A stretch of DNA of 64,000 bases from Triatoma infestans (taxonomy: Eukaryota > Arthropoda > Insecta > Hemiptera > Reduviidae). The position numbers and the translations under genes are program-made. The stretch is from the NCBI GenBank assembly GCA_011037195.1, contig JAAEAF010006923.1:21318-85317 (forward strand), in the 5' to 3' direction. Below, piece after piece: positions 33,897-43,698 of the stretch; within the stretch, counting starts at the first letter, position 1, and each line of letters opens with the position of its first letter. Below the pieces are notes generated by a model. The model was not told the DNA's origin and ran no database searches. It was given only the letters and a program-made list of their open reading frames with translations.

Positions 33897-34085
33897 TCGT
33901 TGTTGTGATAGAGTCAGCAGAGCTGGAAAGCAATAGAGATTTTTTTCCGTGATAGCCAGATTGATTTTATGGAGTCATCGACCGGTTACCGGTGCGTTCA
34001 CCCATCATCAATATATATTGATAAACAGTGTGATCACACAGACTTGCACAAAGCAAAATCAGTTCGACCCATTAATAAAACAATT
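33897..34085. mobile_element. FB1 element, opposite arm, degraded
   Basis: Begins TTCGTTGTTGTGATAGAGTC (the long end) and continues AGCAGAGCTGGAAAGCAATA and CCGTGATAGCC. Near 33977-34012 the minus strand holds a decayed hammerhead: TTGATGATGGGTGAACG, then ACCGGTAACCGGTCGATGA. It breaks off near 34085. Confidence 0.7.
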
Positions 34086-34393
34086 CAGATAAGACCAGAG
34101 TATGTAAACTGATTCTGCTCTGTATATTAAATAAGGATTTAACCGAATATAGCAATTTTTTTTCTTCTTCTTTCTTTTTTTAATTTCCTTTTGCATTATT
34201 CTGATTATTTTCGGATTTTGTATCCAAAATCATTATTTGAATTTATCAAATGCGGTCAGAATCAAGAAAAATAAATAAACGAACTTCTTGCGACAGACAT
34301 AATTTAGATACTGTCCTGCTTATAGATACCAATCACCATCCGACGATTTATTCAAACCTTTTGTAGGTACTACATATAAGATATACATATACA
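34086..34393. other. AT-rich non-coding stretch
   Basis: Nothing recognised. Confidence 0.5.
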
Positions 34394-34628
34394 AGGGAAG
34401 GGAATAGCTAAGTGGTTAGCGTACTGGACTCCCACGCGGAGGACTCGGGTTTGAGTCTGACTGTGCTACCCTTGGATTTTTTTCTTCCTAGAAGCCTCTA
34501 CATCTCACTGTCCGGTATGGACAGTGTTGTCTGTAACGAAAGAACACTGACCAGAGGCCGGCAGTGAGTGAGAAGGCTCCAGGCGCCAATGACATAGATG
34601 TTGACGCGCCTTAAATTAAAAAAAAAAA
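34394..34628 (+). mobile_element. tRNA-derived SINE, full length, tail type A
   Basis: Head AGGGAAGGGAATAGCTAAGT, with A box TAGCTAAGTGG and B-box-like GGGTTTGAGTCT. Central block CTCACTGTCCGG…GAACACTGACCAGAGGCC, tail CATAGATGTTGACGCGCC, TTAAATT and an A run. A TCTGG element starts directly at the end of the A run. Confidence 0.92.
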
Positions 34629-35660
34629 TCTGGTGTGAAACACTCACATAACTTTCTCTTACTTCTGTTCTCAAAATTATAATTGAGTTCTCAAAATTAT
34701 AATGGACAAATTTTATAGTTTGTGTACCAAAGTTAATGAAATTCGTCGAAAACTGAAAAACTGTCCAGTAAAAGCGCATTTCCGGTTTACTAATTTTCTT
34801 GAACCTCGGAATTTTGGCCATCTATTATTTCTAATTAATTTTGTTTGGATGATAGAATTGTATAATCAACTATGATAGCACATGGAGCAGATGTTAAAGC
34901 CAACACCTAACCTTAAACCCCTTCCCTAAAAAGTCCCTTAAATGAAAGTTCCCTAAGAATGTTTTAGATAAAAGTTGTAGATCTTTGCATGTTTAGTTTA
35001 TATACGAAGTTTCAAAAAAATCATCGGAGCCATTTTTGAGAAAATTGCGAAAAAGTGAATAAATCATTTAGTAAAGTGGTAAGTAAACGCACTTCCGGTT
35101 ATCCGATTTTTTTCAAACTCGGAATTTCAACAACATATTTAATTCTAATTAACATTATTTAGATGACAGAATTGTCTAATAACTGAAATAGCAGTTAAAA
35201 TGAAAACCTCACCCCACCCCACCCCACTTACAAAAGTGCCATTAAATGAATTTTCCCAGAGAAATGTTTTAAATAAAGTTGTAGCTCTTTGTATGTGTAT
35301 TGATAAACCAAGTTTGAAGAAAATCGTGAGCAATTTTTTGAAAATCGCAAAAAGTAAAAAAGGCAACTAGTAAGTGGTAACTTCCGGTTGTGGAATTTTT
35401 GCAGATAACGTAGTGTCAGTCCACCATTGTGATACCCAAACGGAATATCAAAGTTTGAGGTTCTACGAATTTTTTCGTTTTTGAGCGATGCTGTGCAATA
35501 CATAAGCACACACACACACACACACGCACGCACAAACCATTTGCTAAAAACCACTTTTTTGTACTCAGGGGACCTCAAAACGGATATTTCCGGTGAAAAC
35601 TCGATATCAAAAATTTGATACGATTACAATACTTCCTCTTACTAGGAGTAAGAGAAAGTA
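34629..35660 (+). mobile_element. TCTGG element, full length, longest copy
   Basis: About 1032 bp with both termini (TCTGGTGTGAAACACTCACA; 3' ACTTCCTCTTACTAGGAGTA then AGAGAAAGTA). It contains a 17-bp local duplication (TCTCAAAATTATAAT twice near 34670-34700), three modules and a CA tract (35507-35526). Immediate adjacency to the SINE A tail supports insertion into an A run. Confidence 0.92.
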
Positions 35661-36279
35661 AAAATACAAATAATATATATATATATTGTCTTTCATTATT
35701 ATTAAAAATATTTTTCTGTATAAAAAAATTGATATCGCAGGATCCGGTGGGGCTGAAACTTCCAGTTTATCTTCAAAGTGAATTAAGAAGAAGAAAAAAC
35801 AAAACAAATTAGCGTTCCGCCCACCATGTTAAGAATAAGAAGCTTAGTATAATTTCAAAAAACGTGCGGAAAAAAACAAAATGAGCATTGTAAAATTTAT
35901 TTACATTTTATTATATTTATGTGATACAAGAAGAACTGACGAATATAAATCTTTATTTATTACAATAAGGAAAATAACTGAAATAATTCAAAATAAACAA
36001 AACAATATTGGAGCCAAAGGTATTGAATGAGAAAATAAATTAGCAAAGAATTACAATTAGAAGGCCATAAAACCTCATTAATAAGCAATATACTAGACAT
36101 TTGTTATCTTATAGCATTGATAAGATCTTCTGAAAGTCGTTAGTATGTGTTAATAGAAAACCAAATGGCTATTAGTATCAACGATGTTTAATAAAAGACA
36201 TACCATTATAGCCTTCCCATAATTGAAAACATAAGGGTAAAAACATTGGTTTGGATACTTTCTCTTTAATGTTATATGA
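35661..36279. other. AT-rich non-coding stretch
   Basis: Nothing recognised. Confidence 0.5.
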
Positions 36280-36518
36280 AAAAGTATTGGGATGCCATCA
36301 AATTTTCAAAAAATTTGGAAGCTAAAGTTCCAAATTTGAAGAAAATCGGTTAACCGGAAGTGCGATTTTATTGAAAAGGGTTGCAAGTTATTTTTTTTTG
36401 TTTTTCTTGGAATTTTCGATGAAAGCTATTTCTTTAAAACAAAAAATGCTAATTACACATAATATATAAAGTTATTACTTTTATTTGAAACATTTTTCCG
36501 GGGAAATGTATAATTTTT

Positions 36519-37142
36519 AGGTGGAATCTGGAAACTCGCCTACCCGGGCCATGCGGGGTTCCTTGGTAACGAAAGGGCGGACGCCCTGGCGCGGAGGGCT
36601 CGAAGGATACCTTTATAGGCCCCGAGCCCTTCTGCGGGCTGTCCAGGAGCCTCATTCACGCTTCTATCAAGGAATGGATAGAAGACCAGCGTCTGCGATG
36701 GTGGGAAAGTACGGCAGGGCAGAGGCAGGCGAAACCCTTTATTAAGAGACATTTGCCTAAATTTACCAAGGACCTACTGAGCCATAGCAGAAGCGATATA
36801 AGACTAATAGTAGTGGGTCTACTAACAGGGCATTGTAGGCTGAATAGGCACATGCACCAGTTACTACTTGCAGACAACGCATTATGTGGTGTCTGCAGGA
36901 CCGAGGAGGAAACCCCGGTGCACATCCTCTGTCGTGTGCCGGACTGGCAAGAACAAGGTTTCTTCAACTGGGGACTAGTAATCCCGAAGCCACTAGCTTC
37001 ATGACGGAGCCTTTTCAGCTTTGCTAGGCCTCATTAAGAGGGCGAAGCTGAAGGATGTGCTATAAACCCAGACCACAATAGACCTCTTAATGTAGGAGTG
37101 GCCCTCCCCAAACTATCTAATCTAATCTAAGGTGGAATCTGG
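36519..37142 (+). mobile_element. RNase-H-type LINE, 5' truncated, with 13-bp target duplication
   Basis: The LINE fills 36532-37129, flanked by AGGTGGAATCTGG at 36519-36531 and 37130-37142. It encodes the end of RNase H (P-G-H…G-N-E/R-x-A-D-A-L-A-R-R), G-P-E-P-F-C-G-L-S-R, a W-W-E-S-T-A-G-Q-R-Q-A-K-P-F-I-K-R-H spacer and the zinc-finger block. It ends in TCTAATCTAATCTAA. GC content is much higher than the surroundings. Confidence 0.92.
36753..37004 (+). pseudogene. LINE C-terminal zinc-finger ORF
   Basis: 83 codons, the last part of the 36.5-kb LINE polyprotein. V-V-G-L-L-T-G-H-C-R-L-N-R-H-M-H is followed by C-G-V-C-R-T-E-E-E-T-P-V-H-I-L-C (C-x2-C-x8-H-x3-C), a nucleic-acid-binding finger found at the C-terminus of RNase-H LINEs. 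The frame opens upstream with K-P-F-I-K-R-H-L in another phase because of a one-base shift near 36740. It is closely related to the minus-strand ORF at 48880, with the same G-H-C-R-L-N-x-H-M-H core. Confidence 0.85.
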
Positions 37143-37250
37143 TGAATCTTCCACATTAGTTTCCAAATGTTATTGTGTTTGAATTAGGCGCTTTCTTCTT
37201 GAGTAAGTGTAACAAGATGATCACATTCAAGTTACTACCTTCCATGTAAC

Positions 37251-38472
37251 CCCCACTCGATACCATAATTAAGCTAAGGCAACCATACTTTAGAGTAAAA
37301 TTACGAAATTTAAAGCAAATTTGTCCATTTTACAATTGCATTAACTGCAGTTAGAGGAAAATCTTGCTTACTTGACTGACAGAGATCTCTATCGGGTTAT
37401 ATTAAATTTAAGCTAGGATAGTTTTGGAGTTATGTTTAAATTATTACGATAATTTGTAATAAAAATAAATCATATAATATATATTTTTTAAATAAACTAT
37501 TAATCAATTGACAGAAAACGTAAAATATTTTACAAAATGATAACCTTGTCATTTATACTCTTAGAGATTCAACTACCTCGACCTATTATAACTATTCGAC
37601 CTCACTACCCAAACTAATATTAATAATAATAATAAAAAAAAAAAAGGAACTAATTTTTTTTTATTAATATGACTAATAGGCCTTACTTAGAAATATTTAG
37701 GGCCTAACTAAGATAATACGTATTAAGCCGCAAGGTTGTCATAATCATATTGCCTTATTTTTTTATAGCTATTTTATTTAAATTAGTTTAAAATAGTTTT
37801 TGTGTTAATTAAAACTTTTTTTTTATTAATCGTTATTATTTGGAAAAAGTTATTTAATATGAATAGTTAGAAACTAGAAGTATAAATCAAATCGTTAGAA
37901 ACTAGAATTATGTGACAAGTGTCCCAGTTTGAACAAGAACTTTTGGAAGTTTAAGATTATAAGTTATGGGAAAATTGAAATTTTATTTGTTCCAGGGGAA
38001 TCATTAAGATTTGTGTTTTTGTTTTTTTTGTAGTTTCAATGCCTTTGTAGTTTTTGTTTTTTTTAATCAGAGTTTTTCCATTGAACAACTCAAAGTTGTA
38101 AAGTACATAATTATTTCCTAAAGTTTTATTCAGGTTAATAAGTTAATTCCCAAGAAGAAATAAGTGCACATTACTTCCAGGAACATGTCAATAATCCACG
38201 TAAATAAGGTTGTGATTAATATGTGATTTATTGCCTGTCAGTTCAGCAGCTTTCTGAGAAATGCATCTCTAAGAATTTATCAGCGCATTAAGGAAAAATG
38301 AGTTTTCACAGTAATCGTATTCCTCTCTGTGTAACAATCTTGAGTTTCTATAGAAGGAGGTGTCTAAAAGTCCAGCGTGATTTCTTAGATATCCTACGTT
38401 CGCGTTTCCAAAGAAGTTCTCCTCTTACTGGCTCTTGGGTTATTCTGTTTGTTATTTATTTATTTAATTTCA
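37251..38472. other. AT-rich non-coding stretch
   Basis: Nothing recognised. Homopolymer T runs near 38030-38065. Confidence 0.5.
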
Positions 38473-38677
38473 TTTTAGGCACGTCAACATCTAAGGTCAT
38501 TAGCGCCCGGAGCCTTCTCAGTGCACTGCCGGCCTCCGGACCTGGTTACAGACAACACTGTCCTTCACCGGACAGTGAGCTCCTAAGTAGAAAAAAATCT
38601 AAGGGTAGCACAGCTGGACTCAAACCCGGGTCCTCCAGGGAGTCCAGTACGCTAACTAATTAGCTATTCGCTTCCCC
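38473..38677 (-). mobile_element. tRNA-derived SINE, full length, tail type A
   Basis: Minus strand: GGGGGAAGCGAATAGCTAAT (head), B box near 38620-38640 (GGGTTTGAGTCC), central block with GTCCGGTGAAGGACAGTGTT, and tail ATGTTGACGTGCCTAAAATG. The chance plus-strand ORF across it is not a gene. Confidence 0.88.
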
Positions 38678-38857
38678 CTCTGTTATTTGATTCAATCTTC
38701 GATTAGGCTGTCCATAAACCCGGGGCAATTGCAGGATATTTTTGTTTTTTATTATTACTATATTATTGATTTTTTTTTTTTTTTTTTGTTCAAACGATCA
38801 CTTGTACATGCACCACACAATTGCCAATACAAATACAAACACGACAAGAAGAATGAG
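38678..38857. other. AT-rich non-coding stretch
   Basis: T-rich; nothing recognised. Confidence 0.5.
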
Positions 38858-38935
38858 GGATTAGATTAGATTAAATTAGATTGGTATCAGCGGTGGGACG
38901 TGGGGGACTTTAACCCGCTACCAATATTTCGCTTA
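38858..38935 (-). mobile_element. LINE tail with (TCTAA)n repeat (reverse)
   Basis: GGATTAGATTAGATTAAATT followed by AGATTGGTATCAGCGGTGGG resembles the reverse 3' end at 48573 (TAGATTAGATTAGATT then a G-rich UTR). It is probably the 3' end of a minus-strand RNase-H LINE whose body is interrupted by the next LINE. Confidence 0.5.
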
Positions 38936-39765
38936 GTATATGTACCGCCGAAGCGAGGACATTCATCAAGAAGTTATTAAGGGCTCCCAAAAAATACTCC
39001 CAATTATATGATCTATCTAGACTCCACGTCTTCACTTTCACTCTTAGTTTTAACTACGTGTTAAAGATCTTAAATTGTATCTCTGGATTACCGAGATAAA
39101 GCTTTGAAAGGGGTATTTCATAACATGTACAAGCAGCTTTCCCTGGATGTAGATTATATAAATTTGGGAATGCGTGTCTCCAATATTAACAGTATATTTA
39201 AAATAAGAGAAGAACTTATTAATTTAAATTATAAACCTTTCATCCAGGGAAAAGACTACTCCTGCTCTTTGTGTAACCTTCGTGAGGACGAGGATGTGTA
39301 CCATTTCTTAGGTCGCTGTAGGTTTCTTGCGGGAATAAGGAAAAGGTGTTTGGGTGGCCTCATCTTAACGAAGGACGAAATGATAGCATGGTTAAATGGT
39401 GCAAATTGGGTAAAGTTACACTTTACCGGTCATATTTAGTTGAAAATTTCAATTTTTAATTATAAAATCTAAAAATAAAATATGTAAAATGTAAAAAAAA
39501 GAAATAAAGAAAGAAATGTATTTGTTAATTAATTAGAATTTTTTTTAGTTTTATTTCATTTTGATGATGTAAATTCCTATTCTCTTATGTAAACTTTTAT
39601 GTTTCTTTTTACTCTCTTATTTGTTCTATTAACAGCACTCCTGACAGACGAAAGCCGTTGCTATGTCAGTACAAATATTTTTATGTGGAGTTCTTTCTCT
39701 TTCATTTATGAACTGTAAATATTTTCAATAAAATAAATAAAAATAAAAAATAAATATTTCGCTTA
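38923..39765 (+). mobile_element. LINE, 5' truncated, with 13-bp target duplication
   Basis: Element 38936-39752, flanked by AATATTTCGCTTA at 38923-38935 and 39753-39765. It ends in an AATAAAATAAATAAAAATAA-type tail, different from the TCTAA-tailed family. It carries the zinc-finger ORF at 39104 and a roughly 310-bp 3' UTR. Confidence 0.9.
39104..39439 (+). pseudogene. LINE C-terminal zinc-finger ORF
   Basis: 111 codons, open upstream to at least 39070 (S-L-D-Y-R-D-K-A-L-K precedes the Met), so the annotated Met is internal. The key segment is Y-S-C-S-L-C-N-L-R-E-D-E-D-V-Y-H-F-L-G-R-C (C-x2-C-x8-H-x4-C), followed by a helical R-K-R-C-L-G-G-L region. This is the C-terminal finger of a LINE; the clade is uncertain. 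The minus-strand ORF at 58126 has the same C-x-L-C-N-L-x-E-x-E-D core, so the two belong to related LINE families. The reverse transcriptase is absent. Confidence 0.8.
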
Positions 39766-39891
39766 TTGTGTCATGCTTAACAATCAATTTCATTTTGCCC
39801 AAGTTTTATTGATTTTGACATAGAGAGGTTCCACATAAGGCCGCTCAGGTATACAAGTGAAATCCCCACCAACCATTTTCATATTAATTAG

Positions 39892-39932
39892 AGTAACAGA
39901 AAGTTGTGTGAGTTTTCACATAAGATTTTTTT
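39892..39932 (-). mobile_element. TCTGG element, 5' terminus only (reverse)
   Basis: AGTAACAGAAAGTTGTGTGA, GTTTTCACATAAGATTTTTT: the 5' end of a reverse copy with no body visible. Confidence 0.65.
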
Positions 39933-40960
39933 TAGTATACGAAGGATAACCGGTAAGCTTTTCGACACGACGGATAACCGGGACCGGAAGCAGGAAGTAG
40001 GCAGTAGTATTTTGGAAGATTCAATCATGCCGAATTTTTTTTTTTTTTCTAATCTCAGCATTTTCAAAAATTGGTGTCATAGAGAATAATTTGTCGTATA
40101 AAGTAACAGTTTGTTAAGAAATATATGATCAGAAACATTTATTAATTCATTATTAATAAATTAATTTATGTCATTGCAATAATAAAAATAAATATTGATA
40201 AATATAATTAGAAATCCTTAAAACTATTTAAACTTTAATAAGTAATTAATACAAAACAACACCATGGGGGGGTTTCGGGGGGATAAAGGCCACTTAGGCT
40301 TAGGTCCCGCGCCATTAGGCACCCGATCAATAATAGTAATAATACAAAACAATATATGTATACCGAATAATGATAATAATATACGTATATTGCTTAAACA
40401 GATTTTATTATCTAATTTCGTGAAAGATAAAAAAGTTTTAGTTAAAATAAAATCTATTTTATGTAATTTCTTAGAAAATGTTGTAAAATTGTAATCAATT
40501 AATTGTTGTCAAATAGTTTGGTAAAGGTTAACAAGAAAATATGCAACAAAACTATTTATTGCTTGTCGATAGAAAGGTATAAACAATCAATGTATATAAA
40601 ATAAAGGTATACCTTATAGAGAATGTATATCTAATCATCTCTTTCCCATGACCTGATTATAATATACATATACAAGGGAGTATAGAATGATGCGCTAAGT
40701 ATATAGTACATAGATAATCTATCTACCAATATCTATCGTTATAATACATATTATAGTATATATAATGTTCTACAGACTAGCATCATGTGTGAGTCTATAC
40801 TCTAGTGATTTAAATGCATGTTTCATTTTTGCATGAATATCAATCAGTTCATATAAATTAGTTAGTAGAATATTTTTATATTTGGGGCTTCACTTTGGTT
40901 ATTCAAAGAAAATGCCAAGGTTTTCTAAGGACAGAATGTAATTTATAAATAAATAATTTC
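39933..40960. other. AT-rich non-coding stretch
   Basis: 40264-40330 has G-rich sequence (AAAGGCCACTTAGGCTTAGG, TCCCGCGCC) that may be a fragment of an unknown repeat. The rest is AT-rich; nothing else is recognised. Confidence 0.4.
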
Positions 40961-40990
40961 GTTTCGAACTGTATACGCGTCATCAGGTTG
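40961..40990 (-). ncRNA. Weak hammerhead-like motif
   Basis: Minus strand: ACCTGATGA, then a 14-base insert, then CGAAACGAAAT. The CTGATGA and GAAAC boxes are intact and correctly spaced, but the intervening bases form at best one or two pairs. An (AAT)n tract follows at 40997. Possibly the end of an old Penelope-like element. Confidence 0.3.
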
Positions 40991-40996
40991 ATTCAA

Positions 40997-41021
40997 TAAT
41001 AATAATAATAATAATAATAAT
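40997..41021. repeat. (AAT)n microsatellite
   Basis: Eight AAT units. Confidence 0.9.
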
Positions 41022-41120
41022 AAGCTTTCTATTGTGATCTTCGTCTTTTTATTCTATAATTCACTAAATTATATATATATATATCGTAAGTGAGAAGGAC
41101 GTTTTAGTAAATTAAAAAAA

Positions 41121-41669
41121 TCTGGTGTGAAACACTCATACAACTTTCTCTTATTCCAGTTCTCAAAATTATAATTGACAAATTTTATACTTTGTGTACC
41201 AAATTTAATGAAATTCGACGAAAACTAAAAAAAACTGTGGTGTAAAAGCGCACTTCCGGTTAACTAATTTCCTTGAAACTAGGAATTTTGGCCATCCATT
41301 TATTTCTAATCAATTTTGTTTGGATGATAGACATGTATAATCAACTATGATAGCACTTTAGAGAAAAACATAACCCCAACCCTCCCCTAAAAGTGCCATT
41401 AAACGAATTTTCCTAGAGAAATGTTTTAAATAAAAGTTGTAGCTCTTTGTATATGTAGTTGATATACAAAGCTTAAAGAAAATCGTTGGAGCCATTTTTG
41501 AGTAAAACGCAAAAAAGTAAAAAAAAACAATAAGTAAAGTGGTACTTCCGGCTGAGTAATATTGACAGATGACCCACTGTCACTTCCATGGTGATACCTA
41601 AACGTAATATCAAGTTTCAACTTTCTATGGTTTTTCGTTTTGAGCTATGCAGTTCAGATACACACACAC

Positions 41670-41712
<43 letters not shown>

Positions 41713-41837
41713 CATTTGCTAAAAACCACTTTGTTGGACACAGCGAACCTTAAAACGGATATTTCCGGTGAAAACTCGATATGGAAAATTTGACACGATT
41801 ACAATACTTCCTCTTACTTATGAGTAAGAGAAAGCAA
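41121..41837 (+). mobile_element. TCTGG element lacking one internal module
   Basis: About 717 bp. Both ends are present (TCTGGTGTGAAACACTCATA; CTTCCTCTTACTTATGAGTA then AGAGAAAG). It has only two CTTCCGG modules (41251, 41543), 292 bp apart, against three in the reference copy, and the join is seamless. The CA tract is long (41657-41709). Confidence 0.92.
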
Positions 41838-42205
41838 AAAAATAATCAAACGACTTACGGTTACTCCCGTTAAAATTATCATATGTAAGACAAATTTTCC
41901 CAAAACATCAAATTTTACTTATTAATCTTAGCATAAATATTCCTTAGTAACCTTCCAATCCAGGTAGATAGAGAATGATTACAATATAGTCCAGAAGAGC
42001 GTCAATAAGTTTGAACCAACCTTATACATTTAAAATTCCAGAAATTTGAAGGCCACAAATTACGCACAACTATATATAGTTTTGGGGGGAGAGGATCTTC
42101 CAAATAAAAGTGATAGATTTATCTATTCTCGAAAATGTGGGTGGGTCCGCAATATTGGATAACATCTGATACTTTATCCGTCGTTGCATGCATATTGATT
42201 AAGGT

Positions 42206-42240
42206 TCCTGACCGGGTTTCAGATTTTCATCCATTGTCAG
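42206..42240 (-). ncRNA. Hammerhead-like motif, left arm of FB2
   Basis: Minus strand: CTGACAA (core with G8 changed to A), bulged T, stem II GGAT-GAAA-ATCT, GAA, then ACCCGGT (stem III with one inserted C), C. The layout matches FB1, but the core mutation should abolish cleavage. Confidence 0.55.
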
Positions 42241-42366
42241 AGCAAATTCACTAGGTTCGTGTAGAGAGTTCACTTCAACATAATGTTTCTATTACACTCC
42301 TGTAACTGTGTTTAACAAAAACATTACGTTGAAGTGAACTCTCTACACGAACTTGGTGAATTTGTT

Positions 42367-42399
42367 CAGACAATGGATGAAAATCCGAAACCGGTCAGG
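42367..42399 (+). ncRNA. Hammerhead-like motif, right arm of FB2
   Basis: CAGACAA (degenerate core), bulged T, stem II GGAT-GAAA-ATCC (perfect), GAA, stem III ACCGGT (perfect palindrome), C at the cleavage position, AGG. Stem II, GAA, stem III and the cleavage site are intact; the CUGANGA box carries two changes. Confidence 0.55.
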
Positions 42400-42915
42400 A
42401 ACCTTAATCAATATGCATGCTACGACGGATGAAGTACCAGATTTATCTATTCTATAAAATCACACATCCACTTAAAGAGATTTCCTTCAAGTTTGGAATT
42501 CTACTAATAGTTATAATGCGTGTTAATATTATTTAGGTGGTAAAATCATATATCATACTTAAGGGATACTTTAGAGGAAAGAATAACGCTACTGCCCCCC
42601 CCCCCCAGAAGCCCCAAAAAAATCAATTTTCTCAAAAAAATGTTTTAAATAAAAGTGATAGGTATTTATGTGTGTACATAGAATATAAAGTTAAAACAAA
42701 CTCGTAAGAACTATTTTCAAGAAAAATCACGAAAAACCTGGAAAAAAACATTTAGTAAAGTCGTACTTCCGGTTGATAAATTTTGACTGATACCTTCGTG
42801 TCAGATACGATTGTTATTATCTAAACGGAATACCAACTTTGAGCTTACTGCGACTTTTCGTTTTTTAAGATATTCTGTTAGCACAGAAACACACACACAC
42901 ACAATAGTATTACCG

Positions 42916-43698
42916 TAGTATTAACTTAAATTTTAATTTGTCATCTTATCATTGAGTCCTGCATGTATATAGGGTGTCCCAAGGTATATAGATTAGTATT
43001 AATTAGTATTAATGGAGTCTATCACCCGTGGCTAAACTTTCTCAAATTTAATTTCAATAGTTTTTGTGTAATGTTGAAATAAATTACCTCGTTAATGTTG
43101 CATGTTTTACCACATATGGCTAGAGAGAAATCATTATCTAATTTGTGTAGTTTTATAATTTGAATAACTACCTTTGTCGTTTGGAGAAATAAATCTTGCT
43201 TTCAAATTAAACTATAAATATAGAAAACAAGGCATTCAGCAAATAAAGAAATGATAATTACAATAATTAATTTTAGGAATATAAATAAATAAAAAAATGG
43301 AAGCTTTTAATTCGATCCTGGAAGAGAAAAGGAAATGAGTGCATCCCTTTCTATAAAGATAAATTTAAAGAACAATTTGGAGATAGAGGGGTAGTTTAGG
43401 GTGCAGGGTCCTAGGTACGGTCATAGAGGTGTAATTCACAAAGGCTAAGACGAATTTCTTTTTAACACTAGGCATTTACCTCTATGATAGCTTCAATTGA
43501 CTCTCTGGGCATTGTAGCTCAGCATATTTATAGTTAATAATCATAACGTGTTACTTTTTATTTAAGTTGTCCTATTCACTCAGCAATTTCTGCTTGAAAT
43601 TGTCATTTTATATTATTTCTTTAACATTTAATATACAGTACTTCACTTATACCCATGATTACTTTTATGTTACTGAGTACTTAAAAAGAAAAAAAAAA
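42916..43698. other. Unassigned non-coding stretch
   Basis: AT-rich. ATAGGGTGTCCCAAGG near 42972 resembles motifs found near some DNA-transposon ends, but I cannot support an element. Confidence 0.4.

Larger units (their letters stand above)
36280..37250 (-). mobile_element. TCTGG-family remnant (reverse), hosting a LINE
   Basis: 36280-36518 and 37143-37250 read as one reverse family remnant once the LINE is removed: AACCGGAAGTGCGATTTTAT, TTATTTGAAACATTTTTCC, then GGTGGAATCTGG continuing GTGAATCTTCCACATTAG. Confidence 0.6.
42125..42453. mobile_element. FB2 inverted-repeat element with perfect 15-bp target duplication
   Basis: Insertion 42140-42438 (299 bp), flanked by AGATTTATCTATTCT at 42125-42139 and 42439-42453. 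Two arms of about 120 bp (TCGTTGCATGCATATTGATT…AGAGAGTTCACTTC and complement) enclose a roughly 40-base loop. Each arm holds a hammerhead-like block on opposite strands. The 15-bp perfect duplication is the size expected from target-primed reverse transcription, not from known DNA transposons with 2-9 bp duplications. Confidence 0.9.
41868..42915 (+). mobile_element. TCTGG-family remnant hosting FB2
   Basis: Diverged forward copy. The right part keeps AAAAAAATGTTTTAAATAAA, GTACTTCCGGTTGATAAATT and a CA tract (42890-42902). It is split by the FB2 insertion. Confidence 0.65.

Noticed and set aside
36449..36967. Minus-strand frames opposite the 36.5-kb LINE
   Set aside because: Antisense shadows of the LINE coding strand.
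40264..40494. Glycine-rich 76-codon frame near a G run
   Set aside because: Only the first 20 codons are unusual, from a G-rich patch; no start context, splice signals or domain.
41657..41709. CRISPR-like array from repeated CA blocks
   Set aside because: A simple microsatellite inside a TCTGG element; no spacers or direct repeats of CRISPR size.
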